DNA of 57,150 nucleotides from Oscillospiraceae bacterium. Its GTDB lineage: Bacteria > Bacillota > Clostridia > Oscillospirales > JAAYXM01. The stretch spans positions 1 through 57,150 of the forward strand of contig SVLF01000012.1 in the NCBI GenBank assembly GCA_015068085.1, in the 5' to 3' direction. The notes beneath the pieces are model-generated. The model saw only the letters and a program-made list of their open reading frames with translations, ran no database searches and had not been told where the DNA came from. Made by a program: the position numbers and the translations under genes. Below, one piece after another: positions 34,879 to 43,371 of this stretch (the first letter of the stretch is position 1; every line of letters starts with the position of its first letter).

Positions 34879-36729
34879 ATGGGTTTGCTTGATAAAATCA
34901 ACTCTCCAAACGACATCAAAGACCTTTCTTACGCTGAGCTTGAGTGTGTAGCTTCAGAAATAAGAGAATTTTTGATACAGAATATTGCAAAAACCGGTGG
35001 ACATCTGGCGTCTAATTTAGGGATCGTTGAATTAACGCTTGCTTTGCACAAAGTCTTTGATACCTCGCGCGACAGACTTATTTTCGATGTGGGGCACCAA
35101 TCGTATGTTCACAAAATATTGACGGGAAGAAAAGTTGGATTTGAAAACCTACGCAAATTCAAAGGTCTTTCCGGCTTTTGTCGTCCTTCTGAAAGTGTTC
35201 ACGATGCTTGTGTTTCAGGTCATGCATCAAACTCGGTGTCGATTTCATTGGGAATGGCACGTGCAAGAACTTTATGCGGTCAGGATTATTCTGTTGTTTC
35301 CGTCATAGGAGATGGTGCTCTTACCGGAGGAATGGCTTATGAAGCTTTAAGTGATGCAGGGCAAAGTAAAGAACCGATGATCGTTATTTTAAATGATAAT
35401 GAAATGTCGATTGCAAAAAACGTTGGGGCAATGACGAATTATCTGGCAAAGCTTCGTTTGAAGCGCAAATATCTTCATTTCAAAGATGTTTACCGTCGAA
35501 TAATTAAAAAATCAAAAGTCGGTATTTGTATAGACAATGGAATTCACGGAATAAAGAAAGCCTTAAAGAACATGTTTATACCTTCGTTGTTCTTTGAAGA
35601 TATGGGATTTACCTATCTTGGTCCGGCGAACGGTCATGACATTAAATATATGGTGTATCTTTTTGAACTTGCGCGCGATTTGAAAAGACCTGTTGTAATT
35701 CATGTAACAACAACGAAAGGAAAAGGGTATAAGCATTCGGAATCCAAACCTGAAGTTTATCATGGTGTGGGAAAGTTTAATGTTGATGCCGGAGTTCAAG
35801 TGAATTCAAATCAAACATTCTCTTCTGTTTTTGGCTCAAAAATGCTTGGGTATGCAGAGCAAAACACATCGATTTGTGCAATAACGGCAGCAATGACTTC
35901 CGGGGTAGGCCTTTCCGGATTTGCTGAAAAGTATCCGGAACGCTTCTTTGATGTTGCGATTGCAGAGGAGCACGCAGTTGCTATGGCTGCAGGCCTTTCG
36001 GCTCAGGGAATGCTTCCTGTATGTGCGATATATTCAACCTTCCTGCAAAGAGCGTACGATATGCTAATCCATGACGTTGCTATATCTAACCAGCATATAA
36101 TTTTTGCGGTAGACAGAGCAGGCCTTGTTGGGGAAGATGGTGAAACGCATCACGGCGTATTTGATGTCTCGTATCTATCTGCTATTCCGGGAATGACCTT
36201 GTTCGCACCTTCTAACTTCGCTGAATTGCGCAGTATGCTTGACGTTGCAATAAATAAAGCAGGTCCGGTTGCGCTACGATACCCACGAGGCGCAGAAGGA
36301 ATTTTTACCGATGATACTTTTTTAGAGAAAAACTCAAGTGTACTATTAAAAGAAGGCAAAGATGTAACGCTTTTGAGCTATGGAATTTTGATTAATAACG
36401 TTATTGATGCATGTGAAAAAGCGGAAAAGCTCGGAATCTCGTGCGAAATAATTAAAATCAATGTTATTTCACCAATTGATGCAACCGAGGTACTACAGTC
36501 TGTGCAAAAAACAGGAAAACTTATCGTTGTGGAAGATGTAGTTCATCACGGATCGGTTTGCGAGCGGATTTCGTCTTTGACGGCATTTAACGGAATTAAT
36601 TGCCGTATAAAAGCATTGAATTCAGGCGACTCCTTTACAACACATGGAGAACTGAAAGAATTGTATAAAGCTTTGGAAATTGATGCAGATGGGATTTTGA
36701 AAGCGATTTTGGAGGTGTGCGATAATTGA
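34879..36729 (+). CDS. dxs: 1-deoxy-D-xylulose-5-phosphate synthase
   Basis: A 616-residue thiamine-diphosphate enzyme, the first step of the MEP isoprenoid pathway. ThDP-binding GDGALTGGMAYEALSDAG with the following NDNEMSIA, the transketolase central domain and the EEHAVAMAAGLSAQG motif are intact. It follows ispA by 24 bases and overlaps tlyA by 4. Confidence 0.96.
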   Translation: MGLLDKINSPNDIKDLSYAELECVASEIREFLIQNIAKTGGHLASNLGIVELTLALHKVFDTSRDRLIFDVGHQSYVHKILTGRKVGFENLRKFKGLSGFCRPSESVHDACVSGHASNSVSISLGMARARTLCGQDYSVVSVIGDGALTGGMAYEALSDAGQSKEPMIVILNDNEMSIAKNVGAMTNYLAKLRLKRKYLHFKDVYRRIIKKSKVGICIDNGIHGIKKALKNMFIPSLFFEDMGFTYLGPANGHDIKYMVYLFELARDLKRPVVIHVTTTKGKGYKHSESKPEVYHGVGKFNVDAGVQVNSNQTFSSVFGSKMLGYAEQNTSICAITAAMTSGVGLSGFAEKYPERFFDVAIAEEHAVAMAAGLSAQGMLPVCAIYSTFLQRAYDMLIHDVAISNQHIIFAVDRAGLVGEDGETHHGVFDVSYLSAIPGMTLFAPSNFAELRSMLDVAINKAGPVALRYPRGAEGIFTDDTFLEKNSSVLLKEGKDVTLLSYGILINNVIDACEKAEKLGISCEIIKINVISPIDATEVLQSVQKTGKLIVVEDVVHHGSVCERISSLTAFNGINCRIKALNSGDSFTTHGELKELYKALEIDADGILKAILEVCDN

Positions 36730-37529
36730 TTGAGAAAAAGAGACTTGATATTTTATTAACAGAACGCGGACTTGCACCAAGTCGCGAAAAAGCAAAAGCA
36801 ATAATTATGAGCGGTTGTGTCTTTATTTCCGGACAGAAAGCAGATAAAGCCGGAGAATCTTTTCCGTGTGATATTGACATAGAAGTCAGAAATAACGAGA
36901 ACTCTTACGTCAGCAGAGGTGGATTAAAGTTAGAAAAGGCCCTTGATTTTTTCAAAGCTGATGTTTCTGAGAAAATTGCAATTGATGTAGGCGCATCAAC
37001 CGGCGGTTTTTCAGATTGCCTTTTAAAACGCGGAGTAAAAAAACTCTACTCTGTTGATGTCGGTTATGGGCAGCTCGCGTGGGAAATAAGAAACAACCCC
37101 AAAGTTGTTTGTATGGAACGAACAAACATCCGGTATGTTACACACGAGCAGATACCGGATGTTATTGAGCTCGCTGTAATAGATGTTTCTTTTATTTCGC
37201 TAAAATTGGTTTTGCCTGCAGTGAGAGCTTTAATGGGGAAAGAGGGCAATGTTTATTGTCTTATCAAGCCGCAGTTTGAAGCGGGAAGAGAAAAAGTGGG
37301 CAAAAAAGGAGTCGTAAGAGATCCGGAAGTACACAAGGAGGTTATTGCTCACTTTATTGAAAATGCCGAGAGTGCAGGATTTTCTGTTTGTGGTGTGACT
37401 TTTTCACCGATAACCGGACCAGAAGGCAACATCGAATTTTTGGGAAGCTTATCGTGTGATGCAAATATAAAAGCTGATATTGATATCGATACTGTTGTTA
37501 ATGATGCACACAGCGCATTGAAAGGATAG
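36726..37529 (+). CDS. tlyA: TlyA family rRNA (cytidine-2'-O)-methyltransferase / hemolysin A-like
   Basis: A 267-residue protein with an N-terminal S4 RNA-binding domain (RLDILLTERGLAPSREKAKAIIM) and an FtsJ-like methyltransferase domain (AIDVGASTGGFSDCLL; later FVSIKPQFEAG-like segment LIKPQFEAGREKVGKKGVVRDP). The start is TTG, overlapping the dxs stop, with GGAGG 10 bases upstream. Older annotations call it hemolysin; rRNA methylation is the better-supported role. Confidence 0.93.
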   Translation: MIEKKRLDILLTERGLAPSREKAKAIIMSGCVFISGQKADKAGESFPCDIDIEVRNNENSYVSRGGLKLEKALDFFKADVSEKIAIDVGASTGGFSDCLLKRGVKKLYSVDVGYGQLAWEIRNNPKVVCMERTNIRYVTHEQIPDVIELAVIDVSFISLKLVLPAVRALMGKEGNVYCLIKPQFEAGREKVGKKGVVRDPEVHKEVIAHFIENAESAGFSVCGVTFSPITGPEGNIEFLGSLSCDANIKADIDIDTVVNDAHSALKG

Positions 37530-37536
37530 ATGCAGC

Positions 37537-38397
37537 ATGAAAAAAATATTGCTCAACCCAAATCCGTTGCGAGATATTAATCTTGATTGCACAAAAAAAG
37601 TTGCAGCGTTTTTGAAGGAAAACGGTGTTGAGACATTCATTTCCGGAGAAATTCCGGACGCATCGGAAACCGGCGCACAAATCTGTGATTTTGATAGCGC
37701 CGCCAAAAGTGCGGAAATGATTATCTCTTTCGGCGGTGACGGAACACTGCTGCATACAGCAAACAGAGTTGCAGATATAGGTGTGCCTGTGCTCGGTATC
37801 AACATAGGCAGAATCGGGTATATGGCAGAGCTTGAATCCAATGAATTGAGTTATCTGAGAAATATTCTTGACGGAAATTATAAAGTTGAAGAACGTATGA
37901 TGATAGATGTTTCTGTGAAAAGAAACGATCACGTTTTGTATAACAAAATCGGTTTGAATGATGCAGTTGTATTAAAAACCGGAATAATAATGACTGCAGA
38001 TATGGACATATATGCCGATAATATGTTTATTTCGCGTTATAGCGGTGATGGTGTAATTATTGCTACTCCCACGGGATCAACTGCATATTCTCTTTCTGCC
38101 GGGGGTCCTATAATAGATCCTATGTCGCGTAATATCACAATTACACCTGTTTGCACTCATGCACTTACGGCAAAACCCATTGTTCTGTCGTATAAAAGGG
38201 TTATTAATATAGTTCCGCAAAATCCGCAGAACGCTGCCATATGCGTAAGTGTAGACGGGGATTCAGGGTTTGAGTTGAGGCACGGAGATATCCTGACTAT
38301 CAGAACCTCAGAAAAGGTGACAAGGTTAATACATGTTAAAAATACAAACTTTTACGATGTTCTTTATAGTAAACTTTCGGATAGGAGATATAGTTAA
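37537..38397 (+). CDS. nadK: NAD kinase
   Basis: A 286-residue NAD kinase forming NADP. The catalytic GGDGTLLHTAN motif (~residue 68), the NE/D segment and PTGSTAYSLSAGGPI are present. It starts 7 bases after tlyA and abuts argR directly. Confidence 0.95.
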   Translation: MKKILLNPNPLRDINLDCTKKVAAFLKENGVETFISGEIPDASETGAQICDFDSAAKSAEMIISFGGDGTLLHTANRVADIGVPVLGINIGRIGYMAELESNELSYLRNILDGNYKVEERMMIDVSVKRNDHVLYNKIGLNDAVVLKTGIIMTADMDIYADNMFISRYSGDGVIIATPTGSTAYSLSAGGPIIDPMSRNITITPVCTHALTAKPIVLSYKRVINIVPQNPQNAAICVSVDGDSGFELRHGDILTIRTSEKVTRLIHVKNTNFYDVLYSKLSDRRYS

Positions 38398-38850
38398 ATG
38401 AAATCAAAAAGACAGTCAGTATTACTTAAGCTCATTGAAAAGTACGATATTTCTACTCAGGCAGAGCTTACTGAATTTTTGAATTCAGAAGGTTTTAACG
38501 CTACGCAGGCAACTGTTTCAAGAGATATAAAGGAGTTAAGGCTCATTAAAGCTGTCTCTTCTGACGGAAAAAGCAAATATGTGGTGTCCCGCTCTGCAAC
38601 AGATTACGGCTTTTCGGACCGGTTGATTACCATATTCAGAGAAAGTGTGCTTTCTTATGATAATGCACAGAATATTGTTGTCTTGAAAACGATGCCGGGA
38701 CTTGCATCTGCTGCGTGTTCAACAATTGATTCTATGCAGTGGGGTGATGTTGTGGGAACTTTGGCAGGAGACGATACTGCGTTTTTGGTTCTTCACACAA
38801 CAGAAGCAGCAGAAGATTTTTGCAAAAATCTGTCCAAGATGCTTAAATAA
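38398..38850 (+). CDS. argR: Arginine repressor ArgR
   Basis: A 150-residue ArgR with an N-terminal winged helix (QAELTEFLNSEGFNATQATVSRDIKELRL) and a C-terminal hexamerisation and arginine-binding core (GTLAGDDTAFLV). It controls arginine synthesis and catabolism. It lies in its standard place between nadK and recN; AGGAG precedes the ATG. Confidence 0.94.
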   Translation: MKSKRQSVLLKLIEKYDISTQAELTEFLNSEGFNATQATVSRDIKELRLIKAVSSDGKSKYVVSRSATDYGFSDRLITIFRESVLSYDNAQNIVVLKTMPGLASAACSTIDSMQWGDVVGTLAGDDTAFLVLHTTEAAEDFCKNLSKMLK

Positions 38851-38880
38851 ACTATTTTGCATAAACGGAGGATGATGTAA

Positions 38881-40587
38881 ATGTTGAAACAGCTTCATAT
38901 AGAGAACATAGCTGTCATTGAGCATTGTGATATCGAATTTCAAAAAGGATTTAATGTTCTCACCGGCGAGACCGGTGCCGGAAAATCAATAATCATTGAT
39001 TCTATCGGGGCTGTTTTGGGATATCGTACCACAAGGGATGTAGTCCGCCACGGCACTGCAAAAGCGTTCGTAAGTGCTGTTTTTGATGATTGTACACAAG
39101 ATGTATATAGTTGGCTGGTTGATAACAGTTTCAATAACAGCAATGACACTGAAGTTCATATTTTCAGGGAAATCTCTTTTGATGGAAAAAGCAGCGCAAA
39201 AATCAACGGCAGACCGGTTACTGCATCGCTGTTAAGGTCATTCGGTGCACTACTTATAAATATACTCGGTCAGCATGATAGTCAACAGCTTTTAGACAGC
39301 GAATCTCATCCCGTTTTTATTGACAGATATGCTTCTTCTGCTGAATATGATGCATGCATGAAGAAATATGCCGACATATACAATGCGCTCATCCAAAAAA
39401 AGGCAGAGCGAAACAAGCTCGATATTGACGAAAATGCTAAAGAACGTCAGGTTGAAATGTTGAAATTTCAAATTGAAGAGCTGGAAGGAGCGGAGCTTGT
39501 AGAGGACGAAGATGTTCACCTGTTGGAGAAACAAAAACTCATCAGAGAAAGTGTAAAAATTATTGAGCGAATTTCCGAGGCTAACAACGCCTTTGCCGGC
39601 TCTGATGATTTTCCGGGTGTCTGCTCTGCGTTACTCATTGCATCTAAAGCGTTGGAAGCTATTTCGGGGTTGTCAGAAAAATTTTCTGAAATATCGGGTA
39701 CAGTTTCCGAGCTGTATTATACGGCAACCGATATAGCCGATGAATTAAGAAATTCGGTTGAGCGCTTTGATTTTTCAGAAAATGATGCAAACGCCGTTGA
39801 GATGCGGCTTGATATCATCCATAAGCTTAAAAGAAAATACGGAAACACAGTTTCGGATATGCTTTTGTATCTCGAAAATGCAAAAAAAGAACTTTCCGAG
39901 ATAGAATTTTCCGAGGAGCGTCTTATTGCACTTGACGCGGAAATAGAAAAATTGGAAGCACAAGCCTTTGCGCTTGCAGATGAATTATACAATGCGAGAA
40001 AAAAAGCGGCATCAAATTTTGAGGCTTGTGTTATGAAAGAGCTCTCTGAGCTTGATATGAAAAATGCGAAATTCTATGCCCGAGTAACGAAGACCGAGCA
40101 ACTGAATGAGCGCGGATACGACTCGGTTGAATTTCTTCTTGCGGCAAATTTGGGAGAGCCTGAAAAGCCTCTTGAAAGAATCGCTTCCGGTGGTGAGCTT
40201 TCCAGAATAATGCTGGCATTAAAAAATGTCCTTGATGAAAATGATTATGTCAACACTCTTATTTTCGATGAGATAGATACCGGAGTAAGCGGACGTGCAG
40301 CTCAGCATATTGCCGAAAAGCTTTATAAATTATCCGAAAAGAAGCAAGTGCTTTGCGTAACCCATCTTGCTCAGATATCAGCTATGTCTGATAATCATTT
40401 CAAGATCGAAAAAAGGGAACACGACGGCAGAACATTCACCGATATAATTCCGCTTGATAAGATGGGAAGAGCAGAAGAAATTGCCAGAATAACCGGAGGT
40501 TCTTCCATAAGCGAAACCACGCTAAAGAATGCCGAAGAAATACTGCAATTTGCAGAACAGAGGAAAAAAGAAATAATTAATACATAA
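38881..40587 (+). CDS. recN: DNA repair protein RecN
   Basis: A 568-residue SMC-like ATPase in double-strand break repair. Walker A GETGAGKSIIIDS is near residue 30, a coiled-coil region spans ~160-370, and the ABC signature ASGGELSRIMLALK plus Walker B IFDEIDTGVSG lie near the C-terminus. It is the last gene of the operon, before a strong terminator. In Bacillus spoIVB-spo0A follow; here the accessory locus starts. Confidence 0.96.
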   Translation: MLKQLHIENIAVIEHCDIEFQKGFNVLTGETGAGKSIIIDSIGAVLGYRTTRDVVRHGTAKAFVSAVFDDCTQDVYSWLVDNSFNNSNDTEVHIFREISFDGKSSAKINGRPVTASLLRSFGALLINILGQHDSQQLLDSESHPVFIDRYASSAEYDACMKKYADIYNALIQKKAERNKLDIDENAKERQVEMLKFQIEELEGAELVEDEDVHLLEKQKLIRESVKIIERISEANNAFAGSDDFPGVCSALLIASKALEAISGLSEKFSEISGTVSELYYTATDIADELRNSVERFDFSENDANAVEMRLDIIHKLKRKYGNTVSDMLLYLENAKKELSEIEFSEERLIALDAEIEKLEAQAFALADELYNARKKAASNFEACVMKELSELDMKNAKFYARVTKTEQLNERGYDSVEFLLAANLGEPEKPLERIASGGELSRIMLALKNVLDENDYVNTLIFDEIDTGVSGRAAQHIAEKLYKLSEKKQVLCVTHLAQISAMSDNHFKIEKREHDGRTFTDIIPLDKMGRAEEIARITGGSSISETTLKNAEEILQFAEQRKKEIINT

Positions 40588-40599
40588 ATTAACAAAAAA

Positions 40600-40650
40600 C
40601 TCCGATGTGATATATAACCGTGAAATCACATCGGAGCATCTTATTTTTTT
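40600..40650 (+). terminator. Bidirectional terminator after recN
   Basis: A 12-bp perfect stem (CTCCGATGTGAT / ATCACATCGGAG, arms 40600-40611 and 40625-40636) is followed by a T-rich tail on the plus strand and an A run on the other side (T run on the minus strand). It can end recN and the convergent AraC gene. Confidence 0.85.
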
Positions 40651-41506
40651 ATCCGCTCGTTTCATTATTTTCAGTATATTGTTTTCTGTATTCCTTAACG
40701 GTCATTCCAAACTTTGCCTTGAAAATTTTCATAAATTGAAATTCATCATAAAATCCTGCCAACCGGCAGAGATCCTTCACCTTATAGTCTCCTTTCTCCA
40801 AAAGCTTTGTCACATGGCGGAGCTTGACCTCTGTGAGATATGCCCGCGGTGTTATTCCGGTTTCATCTTTAAAAATTCTGTCCACCTGTCTTGTACTTAG
40901 ATACATGACAGGTGCTATTTCTTTTATATTGAAATTCGGGTTTGTGTGATTGAGTTCAATAATCCTCTTTATTGTCGCAATTGTTTTTTGCGGTGAGACT
41001 TTTTGTGGAATAGGCGAAGCAGGGTGTGTTGCTTCGGAGGCAAGAAGCTGCATTATCATAGAGATGGTAAAATAACAAAACTCTGTTGGGGAACTCTCAA
41101 GTGAAAAAAGTTTGTCAAACAGTTCTGTCACTTTTATTGGATTTTTAGCAGTCAATTTAGGTGACTCTGCGCTCAAATTCAAGCTGTCTGCTATTTTAAA
41201 ACCTGAAGAGGTTGAAAAAGAAATCCAGTAATAGCTCCACGGTTCTTTATCATCTGAATAATATGTTGTAGGCTCGTTTGCGGGAATGTAGAAAAAATCA
41301 CCTTCGCGCAAACGGTATTTTTTGTCTCGTATTATAAGTGTGCCTTTTCCGCTTACGACGTAATGCAAAGAGGTCCAGTCGTATATCCTTGCAAACTTTG
41401 TCGGTTTTATAATGTGAAAGTCGTGGTAACCGATGTTTCTCAGCTTAAAATAGTTATCCCATGGCTCATTGAAAAATATTCTTTTGTTCTTTCTCTCAGC
41501 GTTCAT
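40649..41506 (-). CDS. AraC family regulator divergent from the LarA/GH20 operon
   Basis: A 285-residue regulator. The cupin-like AraC_binding domain (residues ~20-160, with LHYVVSGKGTLIIRDKKYRLREGDFFYIPAN) is followed by a C-terminal double helix-turn-helix (FNIKEIAPVMYLSTRQVDRIFKDETG and VKDLCRLAGFYDEFQFMKIFKAKFG). An upstream in-frame ATG exists, but the ATG at 41506 is preferred because it has CAGGG 8 bases before it and lies downstream of a good promoter. It is divergent from the Gfo/Idh-LarA-GH20 operon and is very likely its activator. Confidence 0.88.
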   Translation of the reverse strand: MNAERKNKRIFFNEPWDNYFKLRNIGYHDFHIIKPTKFARIYDWTSLHYVVSGKGTLIIRDKKYRLREGDFFYIPANEPTTYYSDDKEPWSYYWISFSTSSGFKIADSLNLSAESPKLTAKNPIKVTELFDKLFSLESSPTEFCYFTISMIMQLLASEATHPASPIPQKVSPQKTIATIKRIIELNHTNPNFNIKEIAPVMYLSTRQVDRIFKDETGITPRAYLTEVKLRHVTKLLEKGDYKVKDLCRLAGFYDEFQFMKIFKAKFGMTVKEYRKQYTENNETSG

Positions 41507-41531
41507 TTCACACACCCTGCTTTCTTGCTTT

Positions 41532-41560
41532 ATTCTATCATAAGACAAGCTCCGTTGCAA
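41532..41560 (-). promoter_or_regulatory. Promoter of the AraC regulator
   Basis: TTGCAA and TAGAAT are spaced by 17 bases on the minus strand, 26 bases before the chosen ATG at 41506. It is divergent from the promoter at 41613-41641. Confidence 0.7.
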
Positions 41561-41596
41561 TAGCGTGTCTAAAAAACACATAGGTTTTTGCTTTGT

Positions 41597-41613
41597 ATGT
41601 CAAGAATTGACAT
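41597..41613. promoter_or_regulatory. Inverted repeat in the divergent control region (candidate operator)
   Basis: ATGTCAA and TTGACAT form a perfect 7-bp inverted repeat around GAA. It touches the probable -35 of the Gfo/Idh operon and is 37 bases upstream of the AraC gene -35, a good place for an activator to act on both. Confidence 0.5.
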
Positions 41614-41641
41614 TGTTTTTTGTTTTTTAATTTTATATAAT
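41613..41641 (+). promoter_or_regulatory. Promoter of the Gfo/Idh-LarA-GH20 operon
   Basis: TATAAT at 41636-41641 has TTGTTT 17 bases upstream. A TTGACA box lies 23 bases from the -10, too far for normal use. A weak -35 next to a dyad is typical of an activator-dependent promoter. Confidence 0.6.
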
Positions 41642-41671
41642 TTTAGTGTACAAATCAGAGAGGAAGATACT

Positions 41672-42895
41672 ATGAAGAAAATCCGATTCGCAATTTGCGG
41701 CGCAGGGCACCGAGCTGTATTTTTGGCAAAAAATGCTATACCGAAGGCTACGGGCACAGAGATAATTGCCGGATGCGACCCATATGAAGATAAAGCAGAA
41801 GCCCTCTGCTCCGAGGTTGAGCAAAGTACAGGACTTCGTCCGGTAAAATATACAGACCACATTGAGATGTTTGAAAAGGAAAAGCCGGATGCAGTGCTTG
41901 TGGCAACGGGCTGGAAACAGCATATAGATGTTGCGGTTGATGCGTTGGAGCGTGGAATTGCCGTTGCGATGGAAGTCGGCGGAGCATACAACGAAGAAGA
42001 ATGCAGAAGGCTCATCCAAGTGCAGGAAAGGACAAAAACTCCGTTTATGTTTATGGAAAATTGTTGCTTCGGTCGTGAAGAGCTTCTTGCCCTTTCTCTT
42101 GCAAGGCGCGGCGTTTTTGGTCGAGTGGTATATTGCCATGGTGCATACCGCCACGATCTGCGCGAGGAGATTGCAACCGGCAACATAAAGCGCCATTATC
42201 GCCTTGAAGAATATTCAACCCGCAACCGGGATAATTATCCGACTCATGACCTCGGGCCGATTGCAAAAATTCTCGGCATAAACCGCGGAAACCGTATGGT
42301 GTCTCTCGTTTCACGTGCATCGGGGGCGTTCGGACTTTCTGAATATGTTAAGGAAAAAACTGAGCTTTCGGAGCTTCATGGCAGAAAATTTGCACAGGGA
42401 GATATTGTTGAAACCCTAATCACCTGTGAGAGCGGAGAGATGATAAGCTTAAAACTTGATACAACGCTTCCTGCACACTATTCGCGTGAGCTTACCGTTC
42501 GGGGAACCCGGGGAATGTATAACATGGATGCCAATATGGTTGTAGAAGACGGAAAATGCGAGGAAATATTCTATCCGTTCGATTTTATAAAGAAATACAT
42601 AAACAACGCCGAAGAGTATTACGACGAATATCTTCCGGAAATATGGAAGGGAAAAGACCCAACCGAGCTTGAAGAGGGACACGGCGGAATAGATTTCTTT
42701 GAATTTGAAACCTTCTGTGAATGTCTGCGTACCGGACGCGAAATGCCGATAGATGTATATGACGCGGCAGCTTGGATGTCGATTGCGTATCTTTCAGAGC
42801 AGTCTATTGCTAAAGGCGGTGCGCCTGTTGAAATACCTGACTTCACAAACGGCGCATATAAGACAAGAAAACTGATGGATGTTGTGAAATTGTAA
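41672..42895 (+). CDS. Gfo/Idh/MocA family oxidoreductase
   Basis: A 408-residue NAD(P)-dependent sugar or inositol dehydrogenase-like enzyme. The Rossmann start KIRFAICGAGHRA has GxGxRA in place of the usual GxGxxG, the family Glu-Lys-Pro (EKPDAVLVAT) lies near residue 72, and a C-terminal alpha/beta substrate domain follows. The usual catalytic EKP before the substrate domain is replaced by AMEVGGA, so chemistry may differ. First gene of a six-gene operon; AGAGGAAG precedes the ATG at 41672, which is chosen over upstream in-frame codons. Substrate unknown, most likely a sugar or sugar acid. Confidence 0.85.
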   Translation: MKKIRFAICGAGHRAVFLAKNAIPKATGTEIIAGCDPYEDKAEALCSEVEQSTGLRPVKYTDHIEMFEKEKPDAVLVATGWKQHIDVAVDALERGIAVAMEVGGAYNEEECRRLIQVQERTKTPFMFMENCCFGREELLALSLARRGVFGRVVYCHGAYRHDLREEIATGNIKRHYRLEEYSTRNRDNYPTHDLGPIAKILGINRGNRMVSLVSRASGAFGLSEYVKEKTELSELHGRKFAQGDIVETLITCESGEMISLKLDTTLPAHYSRELTVRGTRGMYNMDANMVVEDGKCEEIFYPFDFIKKYINNAEEYYDEYLPEIWKGKDPTELEEGHGGIDFFEFETFCECLRTGREMPIDVYDAAAWMSIAYLSEQSIAKGGAPVEIPDFTNGAYKTRKLMDVVKL

Positions 42896-42913
42896 GACAG
42901 AAAGGTGATAGAA

Positions 42914-43363
42914 ATGAAAAAACAAGGCTGTTATTATTGTGACCGCGATGAGAGCTTTCGCGAGCTTCTCTTTGAAATCTGCGATTTAAATGCATCAAAG
43001 ATTTTTCTCTGTAAGGATCAGACACTGCCGGGCAGATGCACGATAATGTTTAAAGATCATTATGAAGAAATCTACGAAATCCCGAAAGCGGAGCGCGACC
43101 TTTATATGGATGATGTCTGCGCACTTGCAGAAACGATAAAAGAGCTTTTCGGCGCAGACAAGATAAACTATGGGATTTACGGCGACTGTTGCCGCCACGT
43201 TCATTATACCATCTGCCCGAAGTACGAGGGGAAGCTCGGCTGGGGTACGACGTTTGTTATGTTCCCCGACCCCGAGGAGAGAATATATCTCACAGACGAA
43301 GAATATGAAGAGCGCAAAGCACTTATAAAGAAAGCTGTCCGCGCAAAGCTCGGTCTTGAGTAG
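42914..43363 (+). CDS. HIT-like protein
   Basis: A 149-residue protein resembling the histidine-triad (HIT) superfamily of nucleotide hydrolases and transferases. The C-terminal motif RHVHYTICPKY keeps the first two His (H95, H97), but Thr99 replaces the third. An N-terminal CYYC (C6, C9) may bind zinc, as in GalT/HIT relatives. The ATG at 42914 has AAAGGTG upstream; a GTG at 42905 is possible. It is 18 bases after the Gfo/Idh gene and 8 before larA. It may hydrolyse or transfer a nucleotide-activated sugar, which is inference. Confidence 0.7.
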   Translation: MKKQGCYYCDRDESFRELLFEICDLNASKIFLCKDQTLPGRCTIMFKDHYEEIYEIPKAERDLYMDDVCALAETIKELFGADKINYGIYGDCCRHVHYTICPKYEGKLGWGTTFVMFPDPEERIYLTDEEYEERKALIKKAVRAKLGLE

Positions 43364-43371
43364 GTGAGAAA

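Noticed and set aside
36726-37529. tlyA as a true hemolysin/toxin
   Set aside because: S4 plus FtsJ domains and the housekeeping operon support an rRNA methyltransferase.
41607-41641. TTGACA at 41607 paired with TATAAT at 41636 as a promoter
   Set aside because: The 23-base spacer is too long; TTGTTT at 41613 gives 17 bases, and TTGACA is better read as half of a dyad.
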